Assembly: GCA_007258455.2 (NCBI GenBank)
Contig: VDFB02270651.1
Span: 491,916,711-491,980,710, forward strand
Reading direction: 5' to 3'
DNA: 64,000 nucleotides
Source of the DNA: Sequoia sempervirens
Lineage: Eukaryota; Streptophyta; Pinopsida; Cupressales; Cupressaceae
Shown in pieces: positions 11,190-22,365 of this stretch. The position numbers were made by a program, and so were the translations under genes. The stretch's first letter is position 1, and each line of letters begins with the position of its first letter. Below the pieces are notes generated by a model, which saw only the letters and a program-made list of their open reading frames with translations, did not search any database and had not been told where the DNA came from.

Positions 11190-11485
11190 TTAAATAGATG
11201 CACTAAAACAGTCATCTAATGTGCTAAAAGATCATTCCAATGCGCTAAAATAACTACTCTATGTGCTAAAATAGCTCAAGTATACGCTACAAGAACTAAT
11301 GAATGTGTTAAAAGAACTAATGGATGTGCTAAAGTATTGACTGGAAGCGCTGAAAGAGTCCATGTATGCACTAAAACAGTTGCTCAATGCATCGAAAGAA
11401 ATGTCATATGTGCCATAACAGAAGTTGAATGCACCAAAAAGTTTGTCATATGCACTGAAAGAACTCATTGTCATGCTATAATGTC
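11190..11485. repeat. Degenerate tandem repeat, 'aatgtgctaaaa' unit
   Basis: About thirteen imperfect 20-24-bp units of the form '(a)atg(t/c)(g/a)ctaaaagaact'. The spacing keeps the minus strand open over 11259-11474, but the repetitive Ser/Phe translation is a by-product. It is the same repeat type as 3535-3665. Confidence 0.7.
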
Positions 11486-11534
11486 ACATCTAGCCTATTC
11501 ACAAGAACTTCTCTAGAAAATTGTTAAAAATGGG

Positions 11535-11557
11535 GTCGAGTCCCACGGTGGGTGCCA
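11535..11557 (-). promoter_or_regulatory. Putative primer binding site of the gypsy element
   Basis: On the minus strand the sequence begins TGGCACCCACCGTGGGACTC a few bases after a CA end. It looks like the complement of a tRNA 3' end (TGG plus acceptor stem) and lies between the putative LTR and the leader repeats. The tRNA species was not determined. Confidence 0.5.
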
Positions 11558-11562
11558 TTTTA

Positions 11563-12850
11563 TGTGTGTGTGAATTTGTGGAGGTTATTAAATCAATAGT
11601 AAAATACAAAAACATGAATGAGACATATTATATTAAAGATTTGAATCATAAAACTACTCTATTCACAACAAAACAAATCTCTAAAAATGTTCCATTGTTC
11701 TCTATTCTCAAAGATTCATTAAATCATTTGGCTCTCAGATCTTATATGCACATTATAATTGTTAGAATGACAACTTGAGAAATGAGATGCTATTCAAAAT
11801 GCAAGAAATTTGAGTTTTTACATGATACTATGTGATACAAATAATAATGGTGATATTAACAAATGGATAATGATGCTAGATTATGTGATACAAATGCTGA
11901 ATAAAAATCTTAAAATGATTTTGCATGTGCTCAAATATTAACCATTAATATGATAAACTAAAATGCAATTACAAACTAAGACATGATTCTAAGCTAGAAT
12001 GATAAAACAATACAACTTGCTAAATGCTAAATGATCAAATTCTAAATGCTCCAATGCTCCAAAGCTATTCTTGCATAATAAGTTTGCTAAAAGATGTGAT
12101 GTTAAATGTTGTACAAGGGGTTGTATTTATAGGATTTTCAAGGCATCTTGTGATGTGGCAACAATCAACGGTGGAGATGGAAGAATCTTGGAGGATGTTT
12201 CCTTGACCAAAGGCAACATGCCAAATGTATAAGGAAATCAAGAGTGTCAGAGGGCTAAGTGTCCAACACGTGCCTAAATTTAAATATTAGTCATATTTAA
12301 ATATATGTGACATTTGATGAGGTGGCAAGAGGGAAAGTTGTAGACATGTACTAAATTTGGGATTTAAATTTAATGAAAAGATTATTAATTAAATAAAACA
12401 AACTATGTAAATTTGTTTATTTAATTAAAATAGAGGAATGTGATTTTAGATTGAAGAATTAGAAGAGTGAACTATATAAATAAATTGAGACTTTATTTAT
12501 TTAAGTAGATGAAATAAAAAAGGTGATTAATTAAATAACTAGTATTTAAATAATTAATTATCTTGACTGATTTTAGGTGTATACAAAAGGGATAGCCACA
12601 TGCTCATACTATGGTCTAGCGAGTGGTCTCCCTAGTCGATGTGCATCAAGACATGCCCCACTTTGTCTTGTGTGGAGCCCCCACCTCTACCTTGGAACTC
12701 CCACATGTGTCAAAATAGTTTGGGATTTTATTGAGGATAAATTCACAATAGAATTTCCTTAAATAATATTGTGGTGCTTCATTTTTGTTGCATGGAGGAT
12801 GGTTAAAAACCATCCACCACCTATCCCAAAATGGTTATTTATCCCTTGGT
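11563..12850 (-). repeat. Putative 5' LTR of the gypsy element
   Basis: This stretch lies upstream of the primer-site-like motif on the minus strand, ends in CACACA there, and has a good minus-strand TATA box at 12124-12131. Its far end is hidden by the gap at 12851. No second LTR copy is in the window, so the call rests on position and promoter. Confidence 0.45.
12124..12131 (-). promoter_or_regulatory. TATA box in the gypsy LTR
   Basis: The minus strand reads CCTATAAATACAACCCC, a near-ideal plant TATA box about 560 bp before the LTR end. Confidence 0.5.
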
Positions 12851-12950
12851 NNNNNNNNNNNNNNNNNNNNNNNNNNNNNNNNNNNNNNNNNNNNNNNNNN
12901 NNNNNNNNNNNNNNNNNNNNNNNNNNNNNNNNNNNNNNNNNNNNNNNNNN
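12851..12950. other. Assembly gap (100 N)
   Basis: Exactly 100 undetermined bases, the usual placeholder for a gap of unknown size. It separates the gypsy LTR from the 3' part of unknown element A, so the join across it should not be trusted. Confidence 0.95.
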
Positions 12951-13834
12951 GAGAAAGTAGCAGTATTCTCGAAATCATCCTGTATAAAGGTCTTAACGTC
13001 TGCAAAGAAAGGCACCAACAAACCCCTCAAATTATCAAAATTAACTTCATCATGATTCAGCCGCCTAGCAAATATGGCCTCGAAAGTATTTTGAACTCCA
13101 TCAATAATATTGGCCATGGCATTATGTACCCTAGCTGAATCCGCCTGTGCCGCATCGAAGAAGCCACGCCCTGTGATTGCCGAAGAGTACCACCGAGAGA
13201 AATCATATCGGTCATTCGCCTGAATGACGCCTCCATCAATTAGCAACCGCAATGGCACATGCCGCAATACCTCAAGACGCTGGATCACCTTACTCTGATA
13301 GATAGAGGCATCGCCCCAAGCATGATCCACTGCATCCATCCGTGTCAAAATACTAGAGGCCTGCTGAAAGGCAGAAGTAAGGTCCTCCATAAATTTCTCT
13401 GTCTCCACACGAACTCCTGTGACCCATTTATCTGCCTCCTGTGCCATCCTCCCCGACTCTACTAAGCCGCTGATCGACTCTCTAGGAATATCTGCTGGAG
13501 GCTCTATCACTGGTACATCCTGCCCTCGAGAACGAGACAACTGCTGAACATATCCTATTAAAGCTTTGTGTTCTCGTTTCAACCTTTTGTATTTTCCTTC
13601 TTTCTTGAACAACCTATCCTTGAGGGCGAGGAAGGAGTTATCACACTCCTCAACAATCTGAGCACCAGTGGGGCGTCCCAAATCAAAGTAGTGACCACAT
13701 AATTTCGAGAGCTGCTTCATTACGGTCACACTCAACTCAAGTGGCACAGCCACATATGGAAAGTCACGAGCCATCCTCCTGGAGTGGATATCTTGAGAAT
13801 TTTCTAGCTTTCTTCTTATTGGAGGTGCGATCAC
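12951..13834 (-). CDS. Unknown-family ORF, C-terminal part (element A)
   Basis: About 294 residues are readable before the gap. They are mostly charged and predicted helical. The segment SSILTRMDAVDHAW to RYDFSRWYSSAI aligns with SSLLSRIAILEETW to AYDFSSWYMTLI in element D (61977-62714). In D the two parts form one reading frame, so here they were probably one protein. The first sense codon in this frame, right after a TGA, is GTG. I see no nuclease, polymerase, protease or zinc-finger motif. Function unknown. Confidence 0.6.
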
Positions 13835-13846
13835 TGTTCAAAAAAT
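13826..13846 (-). other. Frame break between the two halves of the element A ORF
   Basis: The first half ends FFEQ-stop just after a run of six T (minus strand). The second half resumes in the -1 frame from a GTG overlapping that stop. The -1 frame itself has a TGA a few codons upstream, so simple slippage on the T run would not bypass both stops. A one-base indel is the likeliest cause. Confidence 0.6.
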
Positions 13847-16047
13847 TCTTCCATCTCAAATTTTGCTGGATCAATCTCCTCACTGGGGCTTCTTCTCATT
13901 CTATCCTTAAGCCAATCGGGCACCTCATACTGTATGTCAAAGGGCTGCTGCTCCCGTGCCTCGACTTCTCTAACCTGCTCAACCTCTACATCATTCTGGC
14001 GAGGCTCATCGTCCTCAAGTGGCTGAGTATCACTTGACACTATATCATCATCTTCGTTCATGGCTGCCTCTAACTCTTGCTGAAACTGAGGGTCAGTAAT
14101 AGTCCCCTCATCCTCATACTGATCAATCCTAACAGGTACGTTGGCGCTCTGGCCAACCGACTCTCTCCGTGGAGGCTGAATATCATTCTGTACTACTGGT
14201 ACCTGATTCACTGCAATCCTCTGATCAGCAAACAAAGACACTTCCTGTATACTTGGAGAACGTGTCTCCAATGGTGATGCAACTGTAATCCGTGGAAGTT
14301 CTGGCTGAGTGGGCTCCTGTCGAACTATTTCCTTCTTCCTGGACTCTAGACCTCTTGTAATCTGTTTCTTTCTGCCAGTGGTGGGCGTCCTGTGATCTCC
14401 CATCATATTGTAAGTCAAAGCAATTGACCTACTCTTTAGCTTGTTTACCCGTCTATCAACCCATGCTCTAGTAAATGTCATGACAGGGATAGAAAGAGTA
14501 TCCAAATCTACAACCTCGGGCTCTAACCAATCGGGAGGCGGAAGTGGAGTATCTCGAAGAGCTGCATAATCCGGATGGACTACATCCATATCCTCATTGA
14601 CCTGGTCCGGAACTGGCACAACCTCACACTCCCTGATCAGAGTAATAGGCAATCGAGAGAACATTCTCTTCCTTACTTCAATCTCATCGACTGCATCAGC
14701 CCAATAATCCTCTATGGTGGCCTTATATTTAAACTCCTCCGACAATACCCACTTGATGTTATGGTGTGGATCGTAGTGCTGTCGGCTAGTGTGGTATGAG
14801 AAATGATAAAACTGAAGCTCACTTTCAGCTTCTCTAGCTGCCTGTATTGAAGGACACACCTCATCCGAGTTGCCCATTACAACTGGAAATTCTATCCCTC
14901 CCTTTTTCTTCTTCTTTTGAATTTTATCATAGGCAAGCAATTGCCTAGATATCTCTAGCATCAATATTCTATCTGTTGGGTACTTAGGCAGCCTATAAGG
15001 GTATGATGAGAAACCTTGCAGCCTAACATAAGAGAATCTCGGAAATTGTATAAACCAACACCCATACCTCTCAATTAGTTCTTGGGCATCCCTCGAGATT
15101 CTATGATGTAACCGCTCCTGAAGCAGCCTCGTGATATACATGGTGAAGGCATCGTTGACACGCGAGTAGTGGGTTGTGCTTGCCAGATGCAACTGTGGAC
15201 AGGCATCATATATTTTAAACTGGTGGGAGCCACATCCAACAGGTTCCTTGTAACAAATCCCCCTGTACTTCGTCATCCGTGCCAACATGTAGATAATGTA
15301 GGAGCTCATGTAAAATGTCTTCATTCTTCGGAGGCCCAGGAGCTGCTCATGTAGATTATCACTTATCATTTCGGCCCAATTGACATAGTCCTTGCCTTCT
15401 AGCACCAGGTTGATGTAATAAAACATCCAAGGCTCAAAAATGAAGGACTGTGCACAGCCACCGACCCTGCTCAGCATCATAATGAGGTCACAGTATTCCT
15501 GCTTCAAATCATCCGCTATGATTTGCTTGGGCAACTTCGTTTGAGAAGGCTTAGGAGTGGTCATCCAGTGGGTGTTAATTGTATCCATGCATCGCTCAAA
15601 AGCAGAAGCATACATACGCTCAGCTCGTTCTCTGGACTTGTAGATCATATTTCTGTGCACCGGGATCCCGAAAGCTTCACCGATGGCTGCTGGAGTAAGA
15701 TTTGCTAGCACTTGGCCATCAGGTGACATGATCGACCGGTGTTCCTTCTCATAGTAATTGGCGCACTCCATCATCAGCTCCGAGCATTGAATGGCTGGTG
15801 GAAAACCAGCAGCTGCATATAACCCACTTCGAATAATATTGTGCGAAGTAGTCGAAGGCCGATGACTTCCAATTCCAAACATTCTGTTCTTGAAGGTATC
15901 CAGGTTGACGGAGCCCAGGTTGGTGTCTGTCAACTTGCCCAACTTTGAAATAAACTTTGATTCCGGCATGAACGTCTTGCTCAGCTTCTTGATCATAGCT
16001 TGTCTTGAGGCACCATTGTCCTCTCTAGTTGTCCTCGCTTCAGCCAT
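13831..16047 (-). CDS. Unknown-family ORF, N-terminal 738 residues (element A)
   Basis: One open frame from ATG 16047. Residues 75-130 contain LMMECANYYEKE and DGQVLANLTPAAIGEAFGIP, a segment shared with element B. Residues 190-380 form a hydrophobic helical domain rich in Tyr, Met and Cys. Residues 415-475 (YDPHHNIKW, TIEDYWADAVDE, MFSRLPITLI) and 505-550 (LTYNMMG) align with element D. The C-terminal 190 residues are acidic and Gln-rich, probably disordered. There is no RT, integrase, transposase DDE or zinc finger. The layout vaguely recalls plant gag-like or 'putative plant transposon protein' families, which is inference only. The long frame contrasts with the broken pol genes nearby. 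A TATA box lies at 16487-16496. Confidence 0.7.
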   Translation of the reverse strand: MAEARTTREDNGASRQAMIKKLSKTFMPESKFISKLGKLTDTNLGSVNLDTFKNRMFGIGSHRPSTTSHNIIRSGLYAAAGFPPAIQCSELMMECANYYEKEHRSIMSPDGQVLANLTPAAIGEAFGIPVHRNMIYKSRERAERMYASAFERCMDTINTHWMTTPKPSQTKLPKQIIADDLKQEYCDLIMMLSRVGGCAQSFIFEPWMFYYINLVLEGKDYVNWAEMISDNLHEQLLGLRRMKTFYMSSYIIYMLARMTKYRGICYKEPVGCGSHQFKIYDACPQLHLASTTHYSRVNDAFTMYITRLLQERLHHRISRDAQELIERYGCWFIQFPRFSYVRLQGFSSYPYRLPKYPTDRILMLEISRQLLAYDKIQKKKKKGGIEFPVVMGNSDEVCPSIQAAREAESELQFYHFSYHTSRQHYDPHHNIKWVLSEEFKYKATIEDYWADAVDEIEVRKRMFSRLPITLIRECEVVPVPDQVNEDMDVVHPDYAALRDTPLPPPDWLEPEVVDLDTLSIPVMTFTRAWVDRRVNKLKSRSIALTYNMMGDHRTPTTGRKKQITRGLESRKKEIVRQEPTQPELPRITVASPLETRSPSIQEVSLFADQRIAVNQVPVVQNDIQPPRRESVGQSANVPVRIDQYEDEGTITDPQFQQELEAAMNEDDDIVSSDTQPLEDDEPRQNDVEVEQVREVEAREQQPFDIQYEVPDWLKDRMRRSPSEEIDPAKFEMEEFFEQ

Positions 16048-16486
16048 CTCAGCTTCTTTTCTTGAATCCCAACACTTAGAACAGATTTCTAAGTAGACTT
16101 TGATGGCTTCACTTCACTATCTTCAATCAACAATTTGAACCTCTATAACTTCGTATCAGCAATCAGCAAGTTCACACTTCGAAAACTTTCAGCAACTTAC
16201 TTCACTTCAAGGCGTCTCCTTCAGTTGGCAACTTCCACTAAGCTCAATCAAGATAAGCTCTAACAATCAACAAGTTCGAATTCAAGCTCTTAGCAATGGC
16301 ACTTCACTTCAACTCTTAGCACAAGTAACTCAAGGCGTACCTCTTCAGCAACTTGCAAGTGCGCTCCTCAGCAAATTCTACTCCTCAGCAAACTTTCGAA
16401 TTCCTCAAGCAACCATTCACTGCAACACTTCACTCTCAGAGCAAGTTCGACTTCTTCAGCTGTGAAAACAAGTGAGAAACTTGTTC

Positions 16487-16496
16487 ATTTTATAGC
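16487..16496 (-). promoter_or_regulatory. TATA box upstream of the element A ORF
   Basis: The minus strand reads GCTATAAAATGAAC, a good TATA box 440 bp upstream of ATG 16047. Element E has a matching GCTATAAAATAGG at 52851-52860. Confidence 0.55.
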
Positions 16497-17599
16497 TAAA
16501 ATTCGAATTATAGAAGTTAATTTTAGCCAGTGCAATTAAACTCCACTACTCCACTTCAAGAATTCGAATTTTCCCTCTCTGGTGTTTCTGACACTTGTCT
16601 CCAGTCGTCGGGAATCTTATTCTTCTAGAAACTTGACTTTGACTGGCGTCTTTGAATTTATTTTCGAAAAATTTACTTTAAATCCATCTTTTAATTTACC
16701 AGCCGGAGCTTTGTCACTTGAATTCGAATTTAACTTCTCCTCTGCTTTGGAAAATTCATCCTTGAAGAATTCGAACAAAATTATCTAGGCAACTCACTTC
16801 AGATTCATCGTTCGAAGAAAATTCATTTTGAAAACACATTTTATTCATCTTTGCCTTAGAAGATTTTAAATTCTCCCTTAGGAAAATTCACAATTTGAGC
16901 AGTTAAATTCTTCGAAAAATTGTGAGCGAACCTGGAAGACTTAGAAATCCATCTATCATCACGAGCGTCCGAGTACCCAGGAAAATTTTCTTGAGCTTGA
17001 ATCCATGGGTACCCAACGAGCGGGTTCATTTAATTTTTGAAATTTGAACCTTAGAAAAATATTATTTTCACCATTTAAATTCATTCTTCGCCTGCGATCA
17101 CTCTGTGTTGCTCTGACTGAAAAATTTGAATCTTCTTGCATTATCATCGTCTCTGACTCCACTGCTGAGAAAATTTGCTCGTGCTTCGAAAAACTTCATC
17201 ACCTTGAGTTCTAGGCGTATTTTCTAAGAAAGAAAATATTTGCCTTAGAAAAATATTTTTAATCATCTCTTGCATTATTGAAAAATTTCCCTTAGAAAAT
17301 TCTATTTGTTTGCCAGTGGAACAAAATTTTTTTATCAACTTCATTTAGAAAGTTCCATTCACAGAGGCGCCTTGTACATTTTATCTTTACTTGCCACTTG
17401 CAAACACTTCACACCTTAGAAAAATATTCCAATGTCTAGGCAAATTCTCCAACACTTAGAAAATATTTTATTCCTACTTGAGGCGCCTAGCACACTTCAT
17501 TTTATTTCACACCTTGGAATATTCTCTAACACTTACCACTTCCGACGTCTAGCAAGTTTGCTTTGACTTCACACGCCTAGCAAAACCTTTCAAGACATC

Positions 17600-18330
17600 A
17601 CCTTAGGCGCATTTGAGGTTAGGAGAAGAATAACGCCTAGCTTTTACCTTGAGTTTACCACACCTTGAAGCATCTTTTACTTTATTTACCATCTCCATTC
17701 ACCATTTACACCTCAATGTGGGCGCATTTCAGTCTGGCAAGAGGATGACTCTTCGCCTTCCCATTTTCGTCTTCTCTTGAGCTCATTTGGGCGCATTTCA
17801 CCCATGCAGGAGGACGAACTTCCTTGACTTTTTGACTTTTCTTTCACCTTGAGCGCATTTTCATGCATGGGAAGGATAAAAGTGTTGACTTGTTGACCCA
17901 CTCCTATCTTGGGCGCATTTTGGCATGTGTGAAGGATAAACTTTTTCCAACGCCTCAAGAGTGACTCTTCACCTTCTATTTTTTTGTCCTGGCATGCATG
18001 CACTTGGGCACATTTTGCCCTTTGAGGAGGATAGACATGTTTGACTTTGCTTTGACTCAACTGCAACTTGGGCGCATTTTGCTACATGAGAAGGATGGGC
18101 GCATTTTGGGGGTGGTGGAGGACGAGTTCTTGCCTTAGAAAATTTTCTCAACCTTCTGAGCTTTCCTTGGGCGCATTTTAGCATGCCAACAGGATGAAAA
18201 TCTTTCACTATTCTTTGACTTTCTTCTGCCTTGGGCACATTTTTCCCTGTGTGAAGGATGAACTCACACTTAGAAATTTTTCATGCTTTCTTACTCACTT
18301 GGCGTGTTTTGCCATGTCTCTTGGACGAAG
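17600..18330. repeat. Minisatellite, about 62-70-bp unit with GGGCGCATTTT
   Basis: About ten copies of 'cttgggcgcattttg-catg-g-gaaggatgaact', with starts near 17721, 17787, 17849, 17910, 18003, 18065, 18096, 18164, 18230 and 18298. Copies differ strongly, so the array is old. The reading frames over it are by-products. Confidence 0.8.
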
Positions 18331-19629
18331 TTCCAGACTTAGACAAATTTTCTCGTTCCTCGCCAGTATTTCATACCCTGCTATTTATAGTAAGTCCTCT
18401 GAATTTGTATCTCTGAAGCCCGGAATGGCTTGAAACTTTGCACACGGCATCCTCATAACCTTATCAACCTGTCGGCACTGCCACTTTTAGTCACCCTGCT
18501 ATTTTTAGCATGTTTCTGAAGGTGGTTTACTATAAATAGTAACCCCATGTTTCTGATAGCTCCCATGCTCCGATCGAGTTGAAATTTGAATGAGGCGCTC
18601 CTCACCACGTGACCTGCTGGCCGACACTGACGCATGCGCTCAATTTACTATTTTTAGCCAGTTTCCAAATTGAAGTGCTCCGTTTGACTTGAAATTTCAC
18701 CGGCAGACAGCCTGAAGGACACTGATCGCGGTGGTTTACACCGGTTTTTGAAAATTTTGACTTTTTACGCCTATTTTTAGGCTCCAAAGCTGGAAACCCT
18801 AATTTACTTTTCATGCGTATCAAATGAACTCTGTTTCCCTTCGTTTCTGTGGCACTGCGATCAGCTCGTGATTCTGAACTGCTGGGAAGCGGCTGCCAGG
18901 ACACACCTGCTAAAAATAGCAAGTTCCTTACTGAGTGATTATCTCTATTTGCATGTCACACCATCGCAAAGCTCTCGAAAAACCCATCACGAATCACCCG
19001 ACATGCAAAAGAAACCCTGACATGCAAACCCTAAAAATGGCCTCGGAAGACTGAACTCTGAAAGTTGTCGTCTCGTTTTGCATGTTATATCATTGCGAAG
19101 GTCTTGAAAAACCCAGAAGGAATACGCAGACATGCAAAGAAAAACTCTGCATCTAAGCCCTGAAATTAGCCCCGGAAGCTGGACTGCTAAAAATAGTAAG
19201 TTGTCGATTTTTGCTCAAATTTTGCATGCGAGTAGCCTGACGTGCTCTGAATGCAGTGTGACTGTCGGAATCTCAAAAATGCTGACAAATTGCCCTGAAT
19301 TTCACACTTACTAAAAATAGTAAGTACCTCAGAATTTGACGAAAACTTGTCGGAAGCTTGCTGGAAGCACACTGACAACAATGTTAAGTTCAAATTTTCC
19401 ATTATTGACTTTACTTGACCTTGGATTGACCAGAAACGATGAAACCCTAATTTTAGACTTGGTCAGTTTCACACTTAAACTCACTGACGGGCGCAACCCC
19501 CGAAAGGCGGACATCAGAAAAGAGACAGAGCGAGAGAGAGAGAAGAAAACCCAAGCCAAAAGACCAGAATGGAGCAAAAATTAGGGGGTCCCCATCTTGA
19601 ATGGGGCGATGTGTGAAAAGGTCACAACA

Positions 19630-19944
19630 GATACCAAAACTTCTTTCAATGTCCAAAGGCTTGAGATTGCAAATGACTCGTCCATCTACTGACACTATCT
19701 CACGAGTAGCAGAGTTGTAATATTTAATACAAGACATCACGAACTCAACACCATGAGCAGAGATAGGTATGGAAGCGGCCTCAAGTAACCCAGACTGCTG
19801 AATGTTTTGAATAATTGAATCTCTGATCTTGATTGTATCTAAGACTGCCTCTGGCAGCACCTTGTGGAGATTCGTCTCAACTGTCCCAATGAAGTCGTGA
19901 GTAAGGATTGATTTGGTCCTATATTCGAGCTGAGTGTACTGCAT
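19630..19944 (-). pseudogene. Unknown-family ORF, N-terminus (element B), cut by element A
   Basis: 105 residues from ATG 19944 (MQYTQLEYRTKSILTHDFIG). VEFVMSCIKYY and DGRVICNLKPLDIERSFGI align with residues 90-128 of the element A protein. The frame then crosses into element A sequence. The spacing from element start to ATG (2.68 kb) is the same as in E. Confidence 0.65.
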
Positions 19945-21080
19945 TTTGAAAAACTCGCCCGTTGACTGTGAACTTGACTATTTTCTAACAAGATTTCTGG
20001 AAAGCTAAAAATAGCTTGCTAAGGCTAAAAATAGCCTATCGAAGGGTTATTTTCGGCAAAAAATCTGAGATATGGGTTTTGTCCAGAAAAAGATTCTAAG
20101 ACAACCCAAAACGTCAGAAATACGAAAATCTAACTTCTATTCGACCATGCAAAGAATTTTCAGTTGAGAAAATTAGAAACTCGAGAACTGATCCTCTGGA
20201 GTTAAAAATTCTCGAAAATTCAAGCACATGAATTTAATTCGAGGAAGCTATATAGAATCGATCCAGATGATCAAATTTGCCAAAATTTGCCAATTTCAGG
20301 AACATGCGAATTGAAATCTGAGAGAATTTTGAGAATCAAAGAGGAGAAAAGACGTTTTTTCTGTGTTTTTCTTTTGTCAAAATCACCCCCTGTTCTTCAA
20401 ATTTGCTGATGACTGTGAATTTGTACCTGCAAAAGGAATATCTGATGTTTCTGATTTTGATTGCTGATGATAAATTCGCCCAACTCTGGAAAATTCGCCT
20501 CTGCTCTGAAGAACTACGAATTTTGCTTAAGCTAAATGAATGTTTAATGATGGCACCATTAATAAATAGAGAAAATTCTCACCATAATGCTGATTGCAAG
20601 ATTTAAAAACCTCGACTGAAATAGAATGCTTCTGATTGGACCCCTCCAGTTCGAATTGAGACTGACTTGAAGTGCGGAATAAAATAATAATAAAAATATT
20701 CCTTATGCAATTTGAAAATCCAGCACAAAGAGGCGCCAATTTAAGAAAATCGCCATTTAATGCTCAAATATGCAAATTAAATATTTAATATTATTTTAAT
20801 CAGTTGACAAACCATGTTGAGCTCTTGGACTCATCCGGCGAACTTCACTGATTTCGAAAAGTCCTCATTTGTCCTCATAGGCGTCCATTTGCTCAAGATA
20901 TTATGTTTTTTATTAACTTCCTACTTTGTAGCCGACTACAAAGTTACAACTGGCCATATTCAACACGGATTTCTGGGTGACCTGGTAATGCTGAGACTGA
21001 GCAGGAATATTCATTGCGAAGCCTGTAGAGTAAGGAAGAAATGTCTGCTGGGAGTCATCATTGCTAAAATCAACGTTTAA
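19945..21080 (-). other. Leader between ORF and tandem array of element B
   Basis: Non-coding. Two CTAAAAATAG decamers at 20005 and 20025 lie close to the ORF start. The motif 'gatatgggttttgtccagaaaa' (near 20070) is present in several copies in E. No primer site is identified. Confidence 0.4.
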
Positions 21081-21084
21081 CACC

Positions 21085-22365
21085 TCAAAAAATTAGGCGC
21101 CTTTGATTAAATTGATTTTATGACATCAGACTTAGCCATTTCTCTATACTGCCATCTGACGCTTCAAACGACTGTTGACGATGAACGGTGAACCCTGCTG
21201 ACTGGATGATAGGCTCACTACATGACTAGAAGTATTCCGCATCCAACGAATATATGCGAGACACCTGAAAGCTGCATTAAGGACCCCAAAAGCAAGGGCG
21301 CCGCTAGCCTCAAAAGGCTCAAACACCATTTTGACAGAAGTACAACTCTCAACCAGATGCCCTACTTTGACCTCTGATATCGGGAGCTGGGATGACCTGA
21401 TTCATGCACCGTCTGTCTTAACGCATAGCCAGAAGGACCTACGAGAGATGTCTCTAGAGGCAACGAAGCAAGAAAACTGCTTCTAAGACCTCAAAGAGAA
21501 GGGCGCCTTTCCCAAGATGGAATATACGACCAGACTTGGCCATTTTTCAAGTTGTCTTCGTTTTTCAGCATTTTGCAAAGACCTCGCATGTACGAGCGTT
21601 TGCCAAATCCTAGAGGTTGACGGCTAGGTTCGTTGGATAACTGGAGTAATTCCTCACAAGTCCCGTAAAGACTTCGAAAGCAAATAACACCATCTAACAG
21701 GCCTAAAGGCTGGGCGCCCCTGGCCTACAGAGGCTACAGTGAATGTTTCATGTTACTCCACCCTCTAATTTACATGCGTGGTAGAATCTCTGCCATGATC
21801 TCTCAGAAAATCGGATTGACTGGATGACTGGTGCGTTGCAAAACCGGACTAGAGTAGCACAGATGTCAGGAAGACCTCATCTGCAAACTCAATCATCTCA
21901 AGAGTCATCTTGGAGGGTGCCCCTGAGCTACAGGGGTGCAATTTTGCCATTTGAGAAATTTTCATGATGTGAAACCTCCTTGTAACCTCATCTTTTGACC
22001 TTGACTGTCGGAGCTCTGAGTCTTGGATGTCTGCATTCGATAGCTCGTTGGATAGCCGGACTAGTCGTAAAGAGATTAGATGCATCAATAGGCAAGGATG
22101 CCAGAATCTAGACCCTCTTTAAGAAGGGCGCCCCTGAGTTACAGGGGCACAAAAGTTGAAAACTGACAAGCCTTTGCAATCTTCAATCTTCTGAACCTCA
22201 GCTTCTGACGTCAGTTAGCGAAGTTGTAAACCTCGGATAACCTCGCATGATAGCTCATCAGATAACTGGGCTAATTCTGAAGAGATTGACTGCGTTTTTG
22301 AGCACATGCCACAAAATCTGGACCTTCAAAGAGCAAGGCGCCCCTGGGCTATAGGGGCACAATTT
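21085..22365. repeat. 208-bp tandem array with GC-rich hairpins (element B)
   Basis: Six to seven diverged units with a period of about 207-211 bp. Each is marked by 'aagggcgcccctgggctaca' and, in the best copies, by the inverted arm 'caggggcgca'. Markers lie near 21090, 21297, 21505, 21712, 21919, 22130 and 22341. The arms GCGCCCCTG / CAGGGGCGC can form a strong hairpin with a 4-6-nt loop. Element E carries the same array. Confidence 0.75.

Larger units (their letters stand above)
12951..19629 (-). mobile_element. Element A of the unknown TGTTGT family
   Basis: On the minus strand it begins TGTTGTGACCTTTTCACAC at 19629. It runs 3.58 kb through a repeat-rich 5' region to the ORF at 16047 and continues past the gap. 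The start is shared with element C (23519). It interrupts the ORF of element B exactly after FGI, and the adjacent GATAC (19630-19634) would be one copy of a 5-bp target duplication; the other end is not visible. TG...CA-type ends suggest an LTR retroelement, but no second LTR, primer site or pol gene is seen. Confidence 0.65.
16048..19629 (-). repeat. Long 5' region (LTR-like) of element A
   Basis: Non-coding, in blocks. 16100-16490 has many 'cagcaacttgcaag'-type words. 16490-17600 is rich in 'cttagaaaat' and 'ggcgcc' words. 17600-18330 is the GGGCGCATTTT array. 18370-19330 carries many CTAAAAATAG decamers. 18900-19629 matches element C. The end holds a small hairpin, CCCCAT...ATGGGG (19588-19605). 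Whether all of it is LTR cannot be shown from one copy. Confidence 0.5.

Noticed and set aside
11259..11474. Ser/Phe-rich 71-residue minus-strand frame
   Set aside because: By-product of the 'gtgctaaaa' tandem repeat.
12769..13055. Plus-strand frames running through the N block
   Set aside because: They are open only because undetermined bases contain no stops; no coding evidence.
13831..13834. Programmed -1 frameshift at the T6 run in element A
   Set aside because: The -1 frame meets TGA before the second ORF opens, and the heptamer is not canonical.
17713..18238. Minus-strand Cys/Lys-rich frames over the GGGCGCATTTT array
   Set aside because: Their repeated 'MRPH/KCAQ' residues simply translate the minisatellite.
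21085..22365. CRISPR-like regularly spaced repeats
   Set aside because: Units are contiguous 208-bp diverged tandem repeats in plant DNA, with no conserved short repeat plus unique spacers.
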